From the NCBI RefSeq assembly GCF_039954865.1, contig NZ_CP157197.1:637501-701500 (forward strand): DNA of 64,000 nucleotides, in the 5' to 3' direction. This document shows, in pieces, positions 38,670 to 47,956 of this stretch (the stretch's first letter is position 1; every line of letters begins with the position of its first letter). Source of the stretch: Rickettsia sp. Oklahoma-10 (lineage in GTDB: Bacteria > Pseudomonadota > Alphaproteobacteria > Rickettsiales > Rickettsiaceae). Both the position numbers and the translations under genes were made by a program. Under the pieces are notes generated by a model. It was not told the DNA's origin. It worked only from the letters and a program-made list of their open reading frames with translations, and did no database searches.

Positions 38670-39640
38670 CTTTAAAAATTCTCACAAATTTACAATAGTG
38701 TCTAGTATTATATACTAAAATACCAAAAATTGGAATAAAGTTCTTGAAAAAGAAACTGATGTAACTACAAAAAATTACTAAGAATTTTTAAACTTTAAAA
38801 TAAGAGAAATTAATGAACTATCATATAGCATTATAATTAAGGCTTATTCACATCATTATATTGGATAGTAGGTAGTAGGTTTAATAGAGCAGAATATACA
38901 AAAACACTTTTTTATCTCATATGATGAATGTGTTAAAGAGATGGTTAGGCTTGAGCAAAAATTCTCTATAGATTTCATTGAGAAATTTCTAAATAATTAG
39001 AATTTAGGTTAAAAAATGAAGAATAATTAGTACGTTTTTTTAAAATATGATATAGTCCGGTTATAAAATAGCTTATAGTATAGTTGCATGCTTATCCCCC
39101 GATACCGTAAAATTTCATTAGAACAGTTATTAGGTGAAGAAACGGTAAAAAATATATAAAAATAGGTTTGCTAAGAGTGCTGAAGAATAAAACTTTGTAA
39201 TTAAAGTAACTTAATATTAGAGAAGTGATGAATAATAGTAAAATAACGAATAGAGCAAATGTATTTTTTATGGATGAGATGATACAAATATTGATACTGC
39301 AAAAGACTATAAAATCCAAGCGGTTTTGGTTAAGAAAGATGACAAGGAATATATTCAGAAAGTGTTTAATTTTTTATGACTTTAATGAAAAGCCGAAATT
39401 TATGTTGAGTTAGCAGATCCTGCTACTGAAATATATGATGAGAACAGTATCGATTTTAGCAATACATACTGTTCAATATTTGAACCTTTTCCTAGTGATT
39501 ATTATTTGAATAGCAAATATACCTCATGGGGGACTGGAGTATATCAACGTTAAGTAATAGTTAAATTTTTAATTATAGACAAATCACTTGATGTTATTTA
39601 TTTTTAGATAAAATGACCTTAGTATCATGTCGTGGCTTGA
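38670..39640 (+). pseudogene. Decayed protein-coding region of unknown function
   Basis: The plus strand has several gene fossils. FISYDECVKEMVRLEQKFSI then DFIEKFLNN ends at 38998-39000. RYRKISLEQLLGEETVKN lies near 39100-39155. DTAKDYKIQAVLVKKDDKEY leads to a stop near 39378. EIYVELADPATEIYDENSID and FEPFPSDYYLNSKYTSWGTG end at 39551-39553. The last three could be one former gene broken by frameshifts. I recognise no family. Confidence 0.45.
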
Positions 39641-39655
39641 CTACGGGGCATGACA
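39618..39655. repeat. RPE-like fragment upstream of skp
   Basis: ATCATGTCGTGGCTTGACTACG GGGCATGACA: arms ATGTC/GACAT-type and the CGTGGCTTGAC block recur elsewhere (for example 41935-41950 reversed). It probably hides the real skp promoter. Confidence 0.45.
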
Positions 39656-39694
39656 ATACTAGCTATGAAACATTTTAATCTAAAAGGATTAGCA

Positions 39695-40249
39695 ATGATA
39701 TATCGAATATTATGTTTATGTATATTCATAATAAATTTCTCAATGATCACGGAAGCACAAAGTGTGCTGATTAAAGAAGATAATTTCAAAGTTAGAGTAG
39801 CTGTTGTTGATATACAATCTATATTGGAAGGTTCAATAGCTATAAAAGATTTGCGTAATAAGATCGAAAAGCTTAATAATAAAATTCAAGATGATATTGC
39901 GGCAAAAGAAGCAGAATTTAAACCTCTAGAAGAGAAGTTACTAAATGAACGTTCTAATTTAAGTGAAACCGAATTTGAGCATAAAGTAAACGAATTTAAT
40001 GCAAAAGTTAGTCATGTTAGAAAAGAAATTCAGATTAAGAAAACAAAACTTGAACAAGCTCATGCTGAAGCTATGAGTAGAGTCCATAGCGCAACTATTA
40101 CAATAATTAGTGAACTTGCTGAGAAATATAATCTGAATTTGGTAATTCCAAGTGCTCAAGTCTTATATGCTAAAAATAATTTAAATATAACTTCCGAAGT
40201 AACTTTTATGTTGAATGAGAGGTTAAAAGAAGTAACAATTAACTATTAA
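39695..40249 (+). CDS. skp: Periplasmic chaperone Skp/OmpH
   Basis: About 184 residues. Signal peptide (IYRILCLCIFIINFSMITEA, cleaved near AQS) followed by the Skp core VRVAVVDIQSILEGSIAIKD, a long coiled-coil arm (about 55-140 with EFKPLEEKLLNERSNLSETE) and the returning beta strand NLNLVIPSAQVLYAK. Skp trimers carry unfolded outer-membrane proteins to BAM (bamB is in this window). The frame is open from 39650, but ATG 39695 has AAAGGA 7 bases upstream and starts the signal peptide; the upstream part is RPE-like sequence. Confidence 0.88.
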   Translation: MIYRILCLCIFIINFSMITEAQSVLIKEDNFKVRVAVVDIQSILEGSIAIKDLRNKIEKLNNKIQDDIAAKEAEFKPLEEKLLNERSNLSETEFEHKVNEFNAKVSHVRKEIQIKKTKLEQAHAEAMSRVHSATITIISELAEKYNLNLVIPSAQVLYAKNNLNITSEVTFMLNERLKEVTINY

Positions 40250-40317
40250 TAATGTTATGGCTCAAACAAGTGTTCAGTGTTTAGATAGTTGCTTGCCCCA
40301 GTAGTGTACGAACATTT

Positions 40318-40352
40318 ATTATATCATGCCCGCGAAAGCAGGAATGACATAG
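40318..40352. repeat. RPE-like palindrome between skp and icd
   Basis: TATCATGCCCGCGAAAGCAGG then AATGACATAG; arms TCATGCC/GGAATGA and GC/GC around CGAAAG. Same type as 62844-62875. Confidence 0.55.
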
Positions 40353-40393
40353 GAGACACATAACAATTCTATTATTTAATGAGGGTATTTAAT

Positions 40394-41845
40394 ATGGTAG
40401 AATTTACACCGATTACAATTGCATATGGGGACGGTATAGGTCCTGAAATAATGGAGGCAGTGCTTTATATATTACGTAAAGCCGAAGCTCGTATTCGCCT
40501 TGAGACTATAGAAGTAGGTGAAAAGCTTTACAAGAAGTATTACACTTCAGGCATAAGTGAGGAAAGCTGGGAATCAATACAACGTACCGGTATTATACTT
40601 AAAGCTCCAATTACTACCCCGCAAGGTGGAGGATATAAAAGTTTAAACGTCACGATTCGTAAAACGTTACAGCTTTTTGCTAATATTCGTCCTGCCGTTT
40701 CGTTTCATCCTTTTACTAGATCATTACATCCAAATTTGAACCTCACTATTATACGTGAAAATGAGGAAGATTTATATGCAGGTATAGAATACCGCCAGAC
40801 TCATAACATGTATGAATCGGTAAAGTTAATTAGCCATACTGGTTGTGAAAAAATTATTAGATATGCTTTTGAATATGCAGTAAAAAATAACCGTAAAAAA
40901 GTTACTTGCTTAAGCAAAGATAATATCATGAAATTTTCCGATGGAATTTTTCATAAAGTATTTAATGAAATTGCAAAAGAATATTTGTTCATTAATAATG
41001 AGCATTATATTATCGATATCGGGATGGCAAGGCTTGCTACCAAACCGGAAATATTTGACGTAATTGTGACTTCTAATTTATACGGTGATATTATATCTGA
41101 TATAGCTGCTGAAATTTCAGGTTCGGTAGGGCTTGCAGGTTCTGCAAATATCGGGAAGCATTATGCGATGTTTGAAGCGGTACATGGGAGTGCTCCCAAT
41201 ATTGCAGGTCAGGGTATCGCTAATCCTTCAGGGCTTTTAAATGCTGCTATAATGATGCTAGTGCATATAGGGCAAGGTGATATTGCTAGTTTAATCGAAA
41301 ATGCGTGGAAGAAAACTATAGAGGATGGAGTTCACACAGCCGATATATATAACGAACAGACTTCTAGTAAACAAGTCGGTACAAAAGAATTTGCTGAAGA
41401 AGTAGTGAAAAGATTAGGACAGTTACCAACAAAGCTATCTAAAGCAGATTATCCGTTAATTGTAGAGAAACAAGAAAGTAATATATATTATAAAATTGAT
41501 ACCACAGAAGTTAAGAAGCTGGTTGGAACCGATATATTTGTAAATATGAATGTTTTGTCTGCTTATGATATAGCAGCTAAAATTAGTAAGCTTGATATTG
41601 GTAATTTTGAGTTAAAAACCATATCTTCAAAAGGTTTAAAATTATGGCCTCATAATGCAAGATTTGAAACTGTGTCCGATCATTGGTGTTGTCGTTTTAT
41701 GAATAAGGACGGTATGGAAATAAAGCATCAAGATATAACACGATTGCTTGAAGTTTTAAGCAACGCAAATATTGATTTTATCAAAGTAGAGAATCTATTT
41801 GAGTTTGACGGGGTGGCAGGTTATAGCTTAGCCCAGGGGGAATAA
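40394..41845 (+). CDS. icd: Isocitrate dehydrogenase (NADP-type family)
   Basis: About 483 residues. Decarboxylating-dehydrogenase core in the first 340: AYGDGIGPEIMEAVLYILRK, LNVTIRKTLQLFANIRP, TIIRENEEDLYAGIEYRQTH, TSNLYGDIISDIAAEISGSV, HGSAPNIAGQGIANPSG. A C-terminal extension of roughly 140 residues (with NFELKTISSKGLKLWPHN and FIKVENLFEFDG) is absent from E. coli Icd but occurs in the Rickettsia-type enzyme. It makes 2-oxoglutarate in the TCA cycle. ATG 40394 has GAGGG about 9 bases upstream; an in-frame ATG at 40379 is less likely. Confidence 0.93.
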   Translation: MVEFTPITIAYGDGIGPEIMEAVLYILRKAEARIRLETIEVGEKLYKKYYTSGISEESWESIQRTGIILKAPITTPQGGGYKSLNVTIRKTLQLFANIRPAVSFHPFTRSLHPNLNLTIIRENEEDLYAGIEYRQTHNMYESVKLISHTGCEKIIRYAFEYAVKNNRKKVTCLSKDNIMKFSDGIFHKVFNEIAKEYLFINNEHYIIDIGMARLATKPEIFDVIVTSNLYGDIISDIAAEISGSVGLAGSANIGKHYAMFEAVHGSAPNIAGQGIANPSGLLNAAIMMLVHIGQGDIASLIENAWKKTIEDGVHTADIYNEQTSSKQVGTKEFAEEVVKRLGQLPTKLSKADYPLIVEKQESNIYYKIDTTEVKKLVGTDIFVNMNVLSAYDIAAKISKLDIGNFELKTISSKGLKLWPHNARFETVSDHWCCRFMNKDGMEIKHQDITRLLEVLSNANIDFIKVENLFEFDGVAGYSLAQGE

Positions 41846-41854
41846 TTAAATTAT

Positions 41855-41977
41855 TGTCACATAGCGCGCTTGATTACGGGGCTATAAAAACTGTATAATA
41901 ATAGTTGTTTAAATATTTTCTTAGATCCTGTGGTCAAGCCATTTGATGACACCGATTAGACCCATACATACAACAAA
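41855..41977. repeat. RPE-like element between icd and mnhG
   Basis: TGTCACATAGCGCGCTTGATTACG at the left and TAGATCCTGTGGTCAAGCCATTTG ATGACA at the right; the TGTCA...TGACA ends and the GCTTGA/TCAAGC blocks are complementary. Confidence 0.65.
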
Positions 41978-42001
41978 TGACATAATACAGAAATAAAAAT
42001 A

Positions 42002-42391
42002 ATGATACTATATTATATTGGAATATTATTGGTAATTATTGGATTATTTGCTATATTTTCAGGAATAATCGGGTTTTTTAGATTTCCTGATTTCTATCCT
42101 AAATTACATGCTGCAAGCGTTGTTGAGAGTTTTGGAGTGCCTATTTGTTTAATAGGTTTTGCGTGTATTAAAGCAGATATTATTAACTCTGTTAAATTAA
42201 TTTTAGCATCTTTATTGATGTTGCTACTAAATCCGGTCGCAACTCATGCACTTGGTAAAGCTTCGCTACATTCAATGTTATTTCTGCGAAAGCAGGAATC
42301 TAGGAATAATGAATTATTGTTATGCTGTGGCTTAACTACGGCATCCAGAAAAAAATTAAAAAAGACTGGATCCCGCGATCAAGTTAGCTAA
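42002..42391 (+). CDS. mnhG: Mrp-type Na+/H+ antiporter subunit G
   Basis: 129 residues. The PhaG/MnhG_YufB domain occupies about 1-92: three membrane segments, with GIIGFFRFPDFYPKLHAASV being diagnostic. The family is normally about 100-120 residues and ends soon after AxHALGKA. The last ~38 residues (MLFLRKQESRNNELLL and on) come from an RPE-like repeat read in frame until it ends at TAG 42389, so they are likely not part of the ancestral protein. Followed 73 bases later by the MrpB-type gene. The MrpE and MrpF subunits that usually precede it are absent here. Confidence 0.88.
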   Translation: MILYYIGILLVIIGLFAIFSGIIGFFRFPDFYPKLHAASVVESFGVPICLIGFACIKADIINSVKLILASLLMLLLNPVATHALGKASLHSMLFLRKQESRNNELLLCCGLTTASRKKLKKTGSRDQVS

Positions 42392-42439
42392 GATGACAAT
42401 AAAGGTTATTGGATTCCCACTTTTGTAGGAATGACATTG
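42273..42439. repeat. RPE-like element covering the mnhG 3' end
   Basis: Ends CAATGTTATTTCTGCGAAAG CAGGAATC (from 42273) and GGATTCCCACTTTTGTAGGA ATGACATTG (to 42439) are complementary with a few mismatches. The interior has GGCTTAACTACGGCATCCAG and GACTGGATCCCGCGATCAAG, themselves partly complementary. Confidence 0.75.
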
Positions 42440-42464
42440 AACAATATGGTTAACATAAAACTAA

Positions 42465-43514
42465 ATGAATATAGCTTTAAATTTTACTCTCGGCAATTAC
42501 CTACTTAACTTAATTGCTTTTTTATTGATTTTAATATCCATAACAATAATTTTTGCTAAAGATTTACTAAATGTAGTGATTGCTTCTTCTGTCTTTAGCT
42601 TATTAATCAGTGTATCTTATCTCATTATGGATGCTCCAGATGTTGCAATGACTGAAGCAGCGCTTGGTGCTTGCTTATCAACATGCGTATATTTGAATTT
42701 GTTATGCAAACTACCTTATAGTTTAAAGAATATCAAGAGAACTAATATTATTTCTGCAAGTTTAATATGTTTAGTATTTGTAATAGTTCTTACTTATATG
42801 GGGCTAGAATTACCAAATTACGGTGATGATAATGCTCCTCTTCATATACATTTAAGTAGATATTATATCAAGAATACTACTAAAGATATTGGTATACCTT
42901 CCCTTGTTGCAGCTATTCTTGCTAGCTATCGTGGTTATGATACTTTAGGTGAAACTAGCGTAATTTTAATTGCAGGAATTGCTGTGTTATTGGTTTTTTC
43001 AAAGAAATTTGAGATAGAAGACGTGTCAAAAAATGTCATCCCGCAGCTTGACAGTGGTATCCGTAAAAATATAAACTGGATGTTGTGGAGGGATCACGGT
43101 ATGACAAATATAATAAAATATATTACTAGTTTTATAATCCCTTATATAATTTTGTATAGTATATATATTCAGCTTAACGGTGAATCTTCACCAGGTGGTG
43201 CTTTTCAAGCAGGTGTTATATTTGCGTCTAGTTTCATTGCTTATGATTTAGTGTACGGCAATCGAAAATTAAATCGATACTTCTCTCCTAATATATTAAT
43301 TTATATTGCTATTTTAGGGGTAGCAATATATACAATTGTAGGAACAATATCATTGTTTTTTAACGATAATTATTTAAATTATTATTCACTAACAAATTTT
43401 ATCAATGATAAGCTACTTGCTCAACATATAGGGATATTTATAGTAGAAATTGGTATAGGTTTAACTGTTGCAGCTATTATGTATTTAATTTATAACTTAT
43501 TTAACCATGAATAA
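42465..43514 (+). CDS. mnhB: MrpA C-terminal (DUF4040)/MrpB fusion-type antiporter subunit
   Basis: 349 residues. Residues 1-90 hold three membrane segments and the motif APDVAMTEAALGACLST typical of the C-terminal domain of MrpA (DUF4040/MbhD). Residues about 218-349 match MnhB, with SIYIQLNGESSPGGAFQAGV being diagnostic. In many bacteria the two parts belong to MrpA and MrpB; here they are one protein, while NuoL-like MrpA candidates are 15-20 kb away on the minus strand. Residues about 190-215 (NVIPQLDSGIRK... HGMT) are an in-frame RPE-like insert between the domains. Overlaps ccmB by 8 bases. Confidence 0.88.
   Translation: MNIALNFTLGNYLLNLIAFLLILISITIIFAKDLLNVVIASSVFSLLISVSYLIMDAPDVAMTEAALGACLSTCVYLNLLCKLPYSLKNIKRTNIISASLICLVFVIVLTYMGLELPNYGDDNAPLHIHLSRYYIKNTTKDIGIPSLVAAILASYRGYDTLGETSVILIAGIAVLLVFSKKFEIEDVSKNVIPQLDSGIRKNINWMLWRDHGMTNIIKYITSFIIPYIILYSIYIQLNGESSPGGAFQAGVIFASSFIAYDLVYGNRKLNRYFSPNILIYIAILGVAIYTIVGTISLFFNDNYLNYYSLTNFINDKLLAQHIGIFIVEIGIGLTVAAIMYLIYNLFNHE
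43033..43108. repeat. RPE-like palindrome inside the mnhB-type gene
   Basis: ATGTCATCCCGCAGCTTGAC (from 43033) and GGGATCACGGTATGACA (to 43108) form the ends; the interior has AGTGGTATCCGTAAAAATA and GGATGTTGTGGAGGGAT. Same organisation as 57714-57801. Read in frame as about 25 residues. Confidence 0.75.
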
Positions 43515-44154
43515 TCTATTTATATTAATTAAGCGTGAATTTATATTGCAGAATCGGATTAATAATATAATAAAATATTTAGTGATATTTTTTTTGTTTT
43601 GCATAATTAGTACTGTTTTAATTAACAGTGAAAGGGATATTAACAAATTCGGTTTAATTTTTTCGATAATTTGTTTATTAATTTCATTAATAAATTTTTC
43701 TTCTATTATATTTAAATCTGATTTGGAAGACGGAAGCTTAGAATTGTTATTATCAATTGTTAGTCATGCTAAAATTATATTAGCTAAATTTTTTGCTATA
43801 TTTATCAGTAGTACGATAGGGCTAGTTTTTATTTTACCAATTATTTATATTTTTTTTGATCAAACTGTGCTTGAGATAATATTTTTCTTTATTAGTGTAT
43901 GGATGATGTTAGTTTTATCAAGTAGTTTAGTAGTTTTATCCGGTAGCGTGCAATGTTATTTTAAGAAGAATGCTAATTTTGTCGGTACGTTTATTATGCC
44001 GTTATTAATTCCAGATATTATAATGGTAGGTTTAATATTACAAGATAATAACTTACAATTCATTTTTATTATGATGGGAATTAATTTAGTATTTTTGCCG
44101 ATTTCATTCTTATTAAGTTCCTATTTAATTAAAAATATTTATAATATTACATGA
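43507..44154 (+). CDS. ccmB: Heme exporter protein CcmB
   Basis: 215 residues with six membrane segments. LIKREFILQNR at the N-terminus, DLEDGSLELLLSIVSHAKII in the first loop and SSSLVVLSGSVQCYFKKNAN fit CcmB, the membrane subunit of the CcmABC(D) transporter of System I cytochrome c maturation. CcmA is not adjacent. The system attaches heme to PetC and the CycM-type cytochrome. Overlaps the previous gene by 8 bases. Confidence 0.88.
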   Translation: MNNLFILIKREFILQNRINNIIKYLVIFFLFCIISTVLINSERDINKFGLIFSIICLLISLINFSSIIFKSDLEDGSLELLLSIVSHAKIILAKFFAIFISSTIGLVFILPIIYIFFDQTVLEIIFFFISVWMMLVLSSSLVVLSGSVQCYFKKNANFVGTFIMPLLIPDIIMVGLILQDNNLQFIFIMMGINLVFLPISFLLSSYLIKNIYNIT

Positions 44155-44229
44155 TTTTGCTTTATTTTTACTAATGTAGTGATATAAAGTAAGATGAATG
44201 TTGGTAATAAATTTTTTTGAGTAAAATAT

Positions 44230-44655
44230 ATGTGGCAGGTTTTACGAAGGTTAATTGCAGCGAACCCTATAGGGTTTTTTCTCTGGTCTATTATAACTAA
44301 ATGGTATTTAATTATAGCAGTTGCGTCCTTAATTACTTTATATTATACGGTATTGGGCTTAAAAAAAATTGGATTTATAGATTATTTTACTAAGACTCTA
44401 GTAGAAATATTAGATACAAGTAAAGCAGTGGCCCAAAATTGTACTACAAAACTTGGCCCTGATTGGAATCATTTAGTTAGCTTTTGGAGTTGCTTAAGTG
44501 ATCCTGGAGAATATAAGCATGAGCAAAGAACAGGAGCAGAAGAGTTAGAAGATAAAATAAATAAGCTTATGTCAAAACAAGCAGATGTTGCTGCAGACGC
44601 TGAATTTCCTATAATAAACCCTTATGAACAACTAGAAAATCAAAATAATCGTTAA
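44230..44655 (+). CDS. Conserved Rickettsia membrane protein upstream of petA (DUF2670-like)
   Basis: 141 residues. One or two hydrophobic segments (about 12-47, IGFFLWSIITKWYLIIAVAS then LITLYYTVLGL) and a soluble, acidic C-terminal half with KLGPDWNHLVSFWSCLSDPG. I recall this as a Rickettsiales-specific family (DUF2670). It ends 21 bases before petA, so co-transcription with the bc1 operon is likely; a role in bc1 assembly or function is only suggested by position. Confidence 0.7.
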   Translation: MWQVLRRLIAANPIGFFLWSIITKWYLIIAVASLITLYYTVLGLKKIGFIDYFTKTLVEILDTSKAVAQNCTTKLGPDWNHLVSFWSCLSDPGEYKHEQRTGAEELEDKINKLMSKQADVAADAEFPIINPYEQLENQNNR

Positions 44656-44676
44656 TTTATATCACTTTAATATTAT

Positions 44677-45210
44677 ATGTTGGATACTGAAGATAATAAA
44701 CAAAAACAAACTACACGTCGTGATTTTATTGTTCTAACAGCTAGTAGTATTGCAGCAGTTGGGGCTGCATGTGCACTTTTACCTCTTATTGATTCCTTAA
44801 ACCCTTCTGCAGATGTGCTAGCTTTATCATCAATTGAGGTTGATCTATCAAATATTGCGATAGGGCAAACAGTTACGGTTAAATGGCAAGGTAAACCAGT
44901 TTTTATCACCAACCGTACTCCTGATAAAATAGCTGAAGCGAGAGCGGTAAAAATGTCGGAGCTTATTGATCCTGAAACAGATGAAGCACGTATTAAAGTG
45001 GGTCATGATAATTGGCTTGTAACGATTGGGGTCTGCACGCATTTAGGTTGTGTGCCGCTTGCTAATCAAGGTGAATATGATGGATGGTTCTGTCCATGCC
45101 ATGGCTCACAATATGATTCTTCAGGTAGAGTTAGAAGAGGTCCTGCTCCTTTAAATTTAGCAGTACCACCTTATACCTTTATTAGCAATAAAAAAATTAG
45201 AATTGGGTAG
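44677..45210 (+). CDS. petA: Ubiquinol-cytochrome c reductase iron-sulfur (Rieske) subunit
   Basis: 177 residues. Twin-arginine-type N-terminus ([20 protein letters not shown]) that remains as the membrane anchor, then a Rieske domain with CTHLGC and [20 protein letters not shown]; the two Cys and two His of the [2Fe-2S] cluster and the extra disulfide Cys are present. First gene of petABC, which oxidises ubiquinol and reduces cytochrome c. Confidence 0.97.
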   Translation: MLDTEDNKQKQTTRRDFIVLTASSIAAVGAACALLPLIDSLNPSADVLALSSIEVDLSNIAIGQTVTVKWQGKPVFITNRTPDKIAEARAVKMSELIDPETDEARIKVGHDNWLVTIGVCTHLGCVPLANQGEYDGWFCPCHGSQYDSSGRVRRGPAPLNLAVPPYTFISNKKIRIG

Positions 45211-45216
45211 TTATTT

Positions 45217-46413
45217 ATGAATGAAGATATTACCCCTAAAAAGCCTAATGCTATTATAGAATGGGTAGATTATCGGTTACCTATTTTTTCTTTCCTAAAG
45301 CATTTTAGACATTATCAAACTCCAAAAAATCTTAACTATTTATGGAATTTAGGCTCTATCGCCGGTATTGCTCTAGTAATTCAGATAATTACCGGTGTGG
45401 TGCTTGCTATGCACTATACCCCGCATGTGGAGTATGCTTTTGATAGTGTTGAGCGAATCATGCGTAACGTAAATTACGGCTGGTTACTGCGTTATACTCA
45501 TGCAGTAGGTGCATCAATGTTTTTTGCTGCAGTATACTTACACATAGCAAGAGGCTTGTATTACGGCTCTTATAAATCACCTAGAGAACTACTTTGGCAT
45601 ATCGGTATTATCATTTTTCTAACTATGATGGCTACTGCTTTTATGGGGTATGTATTGCCATGGGGGCAAATGAGCTACTGGGGTGCAACAGTAATTACTA
45701 ATTTATTTTCAGCTATTCCGCTAATAGGGGAGTCCATTGTTACGTGGTTATGGGGTGGTTTTTCTGTTGATAATCCGACGTTAAATAGATTCTTCTCTCT
45801 GCATTATTTATTACCGTTTATTATCGTTGCCCTTGTAATGCTCCATTTAGTAGCCTTGCATCAGCATGGTTCAAATAACCCAAAAGGTATCGATGTTAAA
45901 TGCTCTAAAGATACTATTCCGTTCCATCCTTATTATACCATAAAGGATTTTGTTGGTTTTGGGGTGTATTTCATGATATTCGCCTATTTTATTTTTTATG
46001 AACCGAATTATTTAGGACATCCCGATAATTACATACCAGCAAATCCATTAGTGACACCTGCTCATATCGTACCTGAATGGTATTTTTTGCCGTTTTATGC
46101 GATCCTTAGAGCTGTGCCGTCTAAGCTTGGTGGGGTGGTATTAATGTTCGGCAGTATCTTCGTATTGTTTTTACTACCTTGGTTTGATACTTCAAAAGTT
46201 AGAAGTAGCAATTATAGACCAATATACCGAATTGCTTTTTGGATATTTATGGCAGATTGTTTATTGCTTGGTTACTTAGGGTGGCAGCCATCAGAAGAGC
46301 CGTATATTACAATTAGCCGTTTTACCGTTTGTTATTACTTTTTCCATTTTTTAGTAGCCTTACCTCTAATTGGTAAATATGAGAAGCCGTTGCCATTGCC
46401 AGAGGAATTGTAA
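45217..46413 (+). CDS. petB: Cytochrome b of the bc1 complex
   Basis: 398 residues, eight membrane helices. Heme-ligand histidines are in the pattern [20 protein letters not shown] and [20 protein letters not shown]. Qo-site motif PEWY ([18 protein letters not shown]) and [20 protein letters not shown] are conserved. Six bases after petA. Confidence 0.97.
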   Translation: MNEDITPKKPNAIIEWVDYRLPIFSFLKHFRHYQTPKNLNYLWNLGSIAGIALVIQIITGVVLAMHYTPHVEYAFDSVERIMRNVNYGWLLRYTHAVGASMFFAAVYLHIARGLYYGSYKSPRELLWHIGIIIFLTMMATAFMGYVLPWGQMSYWGATVITNLFSAIPLIGESIVTWLWGGFSVDNPTLNRFFSLHYLLPFIIVALVMLHLVALHQHGSNNPKGIDVKCSKDTIPFHPYYTIKDFVGFGVYFMIFAYFIFYEPNYLGHPDNYIPANPLVTPAHIVPEWYFLPFYAILRAVPSKLGGVVLMFGSIFVLFLLPWFDTSKVRSSNYRPIYRIAFWIFMADCLLLGYLGWQPSEEPYITISRFTVCYYFFHFLVALPLIGKYEKPLPLPEEL

Positions 46414-46419
46414 AAGTAA

Positions 46420-46612
46420 TATATCATTCCTGTGTGGTAGTGTTGTTTAGACCAATCCCAGATTGTCATACTGCAACTTGATTGCGGGATCCAGAAAAAA
46501 TTATGTTATAAGTTGTTATTTTGGCTGTAGTGGTCAGCCACGATATAATATCGTAGCATTTTTCAAGATCCATGTTAATTCTGGTACCAGAAACTAGAAT
46601 GATACAGTGATA
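46420..46612. repeat. RPE-like sequences between petB and petC
   Basis: TCATTCCTGTGTGGTAGTG, GTCATACTGCAACTTGATTG, CGGGATCCAGAAAAAATT and a right-hand GGTACCAGAAACTAGAATGA. Possibly one element inserted in another. It splits the pet operon by 215 bases, so transcription must read through the structure. Confidence 0.55.
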
Positions 46613-46628
46613 TAAATTTAAAAATACT

Positions 46629-47384
46629 ATGAAAGTTAGACGAATTATCTCCATTATCATAATAATAACCTCTAGCTTATGCTTAGCAGGTGAAGAAGCA
46701 TTACCACCACAAAAGATGCAATGGTCGTTTGACGGTGTATTTGGCACAGTTAATCGTGAAGCTGCACAAAGAGGTTTTCAGGTTTATAAAGAAGTTTGTA
46801 GCGTTTGTCACGGTTTGAATCATTTATATTACCGTAATTTAAAAGATATTGGTTTTTCTGATGATGAAATAAAAGAAATTGCTAAAGCATATACGGTAAA
46901 AGATGGACCAAATGATGATGGTGAGATATTTGACCGTCCCGCTCTTCCATCCGATCGTTTTATCCCTCCTTACCCTAATGAGCAAGCAGCAAGAGCAGCT
47001 AATAACGGAGCATATCCTCCTGATTTATCTTTAATAATAAAAGCACGTCATGACGGCGCTAATTATATATATTCGCTGCTTACCGGTTATAAAGAACCGC
47101 CGGCAGGTTTTAAGCTGATGCAAGGTACTCATTATAATCCCTATTTTCCTGGTGGGCAAATTGCAATGCCACCGCCACTTATAGATGGGCAGGTGACTTA
47201 TATGGACGGCACTAATGCAAGCATAGGGCAGATGTCGCATGATGTTGCAGTATTCTTACAATGGGTAGCCGAGCCAGAAATGGAACACCGTAAATCTATG
47301 GGTCTTAAAGTTATGATGTTTTTAGTAGTATTTACTATCTTTTTCTATATTGCCAAAAACCGCATTTGGTCTAATTTAAAGTAG
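46629..47384 (+). CDS. petC: Cytochrome c1
   Basis: 251 residues. Signal peptide (RIISIIIIITSSLCLAGEEA), heme-binding CSVCHG (EVCSVCHGLNHLYYRNLKDI), the Met ligand region (GGQIAMPPPL) and a C-terminal membrane anchor (MMFLVVFTIFFYIAKNRIW). It passes electrons from the Rieske protein to the CycM-type cytochrome c. In some species cytochromes b and c1 are fused; here they are separate. Confidence 0.95.
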   Translation: MKVRRIISIIIIITSSLCLAGEEALPPQKMQWSFDGVFGTVNREAAQRGFQVYKEVCSVCHGLNHLYYRNLKDIGFSDDEIKEIAKAYTVKDGPNDDGEIFDRPALPSDRFIPPYPNEQAARAANNGAYPPDLSLIIKARHDGANYIYSLLTGYKEPPAGFKLMQGTHYNPYFPGGQIAMPPPLIDGQVTYMDGTNASIGQMSHDVAVFLQWVAEPEMEHRKSMGLKVMMFLVVFTIFFYIAKNRIWSNLK

Positions 47385-47411
47385 TTTTTTCACATCTTGT
47401 TGTATAGCTTC

Positions 47412-47448
47412 TGTGTCATTCTCGCCTTTGCAGGAATAACATAAATAA
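47412..47448. repeat. RPE-like palindrome after petC
   Basis: TGTCATTCTCGCCTTTGCAGGAATAACATAA; arms are worn but alignable to 62844-62875. Confidence 0.5.
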
Positions 47449-47704
47449 TTTTTGCAGCTCATGCCTATGCTGGTAACTCCTCTTCCCTCTTTCTTAGTAT
47501 AGTAATTAATTTTTGTTATACTTATCCTAAATTGTAGGTATTTATGATGATTTTGCAGATAAATAGGCTTTATTAGCTCTATCATTCCTGAAATTTTCAA
47601 AATATACAAATATATTAACGACAAAAACACGAGATAAATATTTTAGATAGTCATAATTAATACACTCAATCAATCCAAAACTTTTACAGAGCTTATCATA
47701 TCGC

Positions 47705-47890
47705 CAAAAATGGCATAGCAATATTCTTTACTCCACTTATAAATCAAATGTTAGTTGGATTGATGCTGTAAACAGCTCAGTAAGTCCAGTACTTGTTTAT
47801 AGCTTCTTTACAATGTATAGAGAAGTTAAAGCAGGGATTATTAGTTTTTACTTTGGTCAGCGTACTTTCAGTAAATTATGGAAGTATTAG
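47705..47890 (+). pseudogene. Remnant of a phage/GTA-type 3-TM holin
   Basis: One open piece of 50 codons ends at TAG 47888-47890: YKSNVSWIDAVNSSVSPVLV, then YSFFTMYREVKAGIISFYFG and QRTFSKL. The pattern W-x-D-A-x-x-x-S-V-x-P-x-L-x-Y-x-F followed by a second half GIISFYFGQR is that of the GTA_holin_3TM family. The middle of the protein (a membrane segment and an acidic loop) appears deleted between EVK and AGII. The 5' part is broken (stops at 47714-47716 and before). The surrounding 570-base gap has no other gene. Confidence 0.5.
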
Positions 47891-47956
47891 ACTTGAATTT
47901 TAAATAGATAATTTTATATATTTAAATATATAACTAACAAAATTAATGGTGGTTTT

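Noticed and set aside
39225-39413. 62-codon plus-strand open frame in the typA-skp gap
   Set aside because: Its frame differs from the protein-like pieces in the same stretch (DTAKDYKIQAVLVKK), so it is a by-product of decay.
46466-46747. 93-codon minus-strand open frame
   Set aside because: Covers RPE sequence and the antisense of the petC start.
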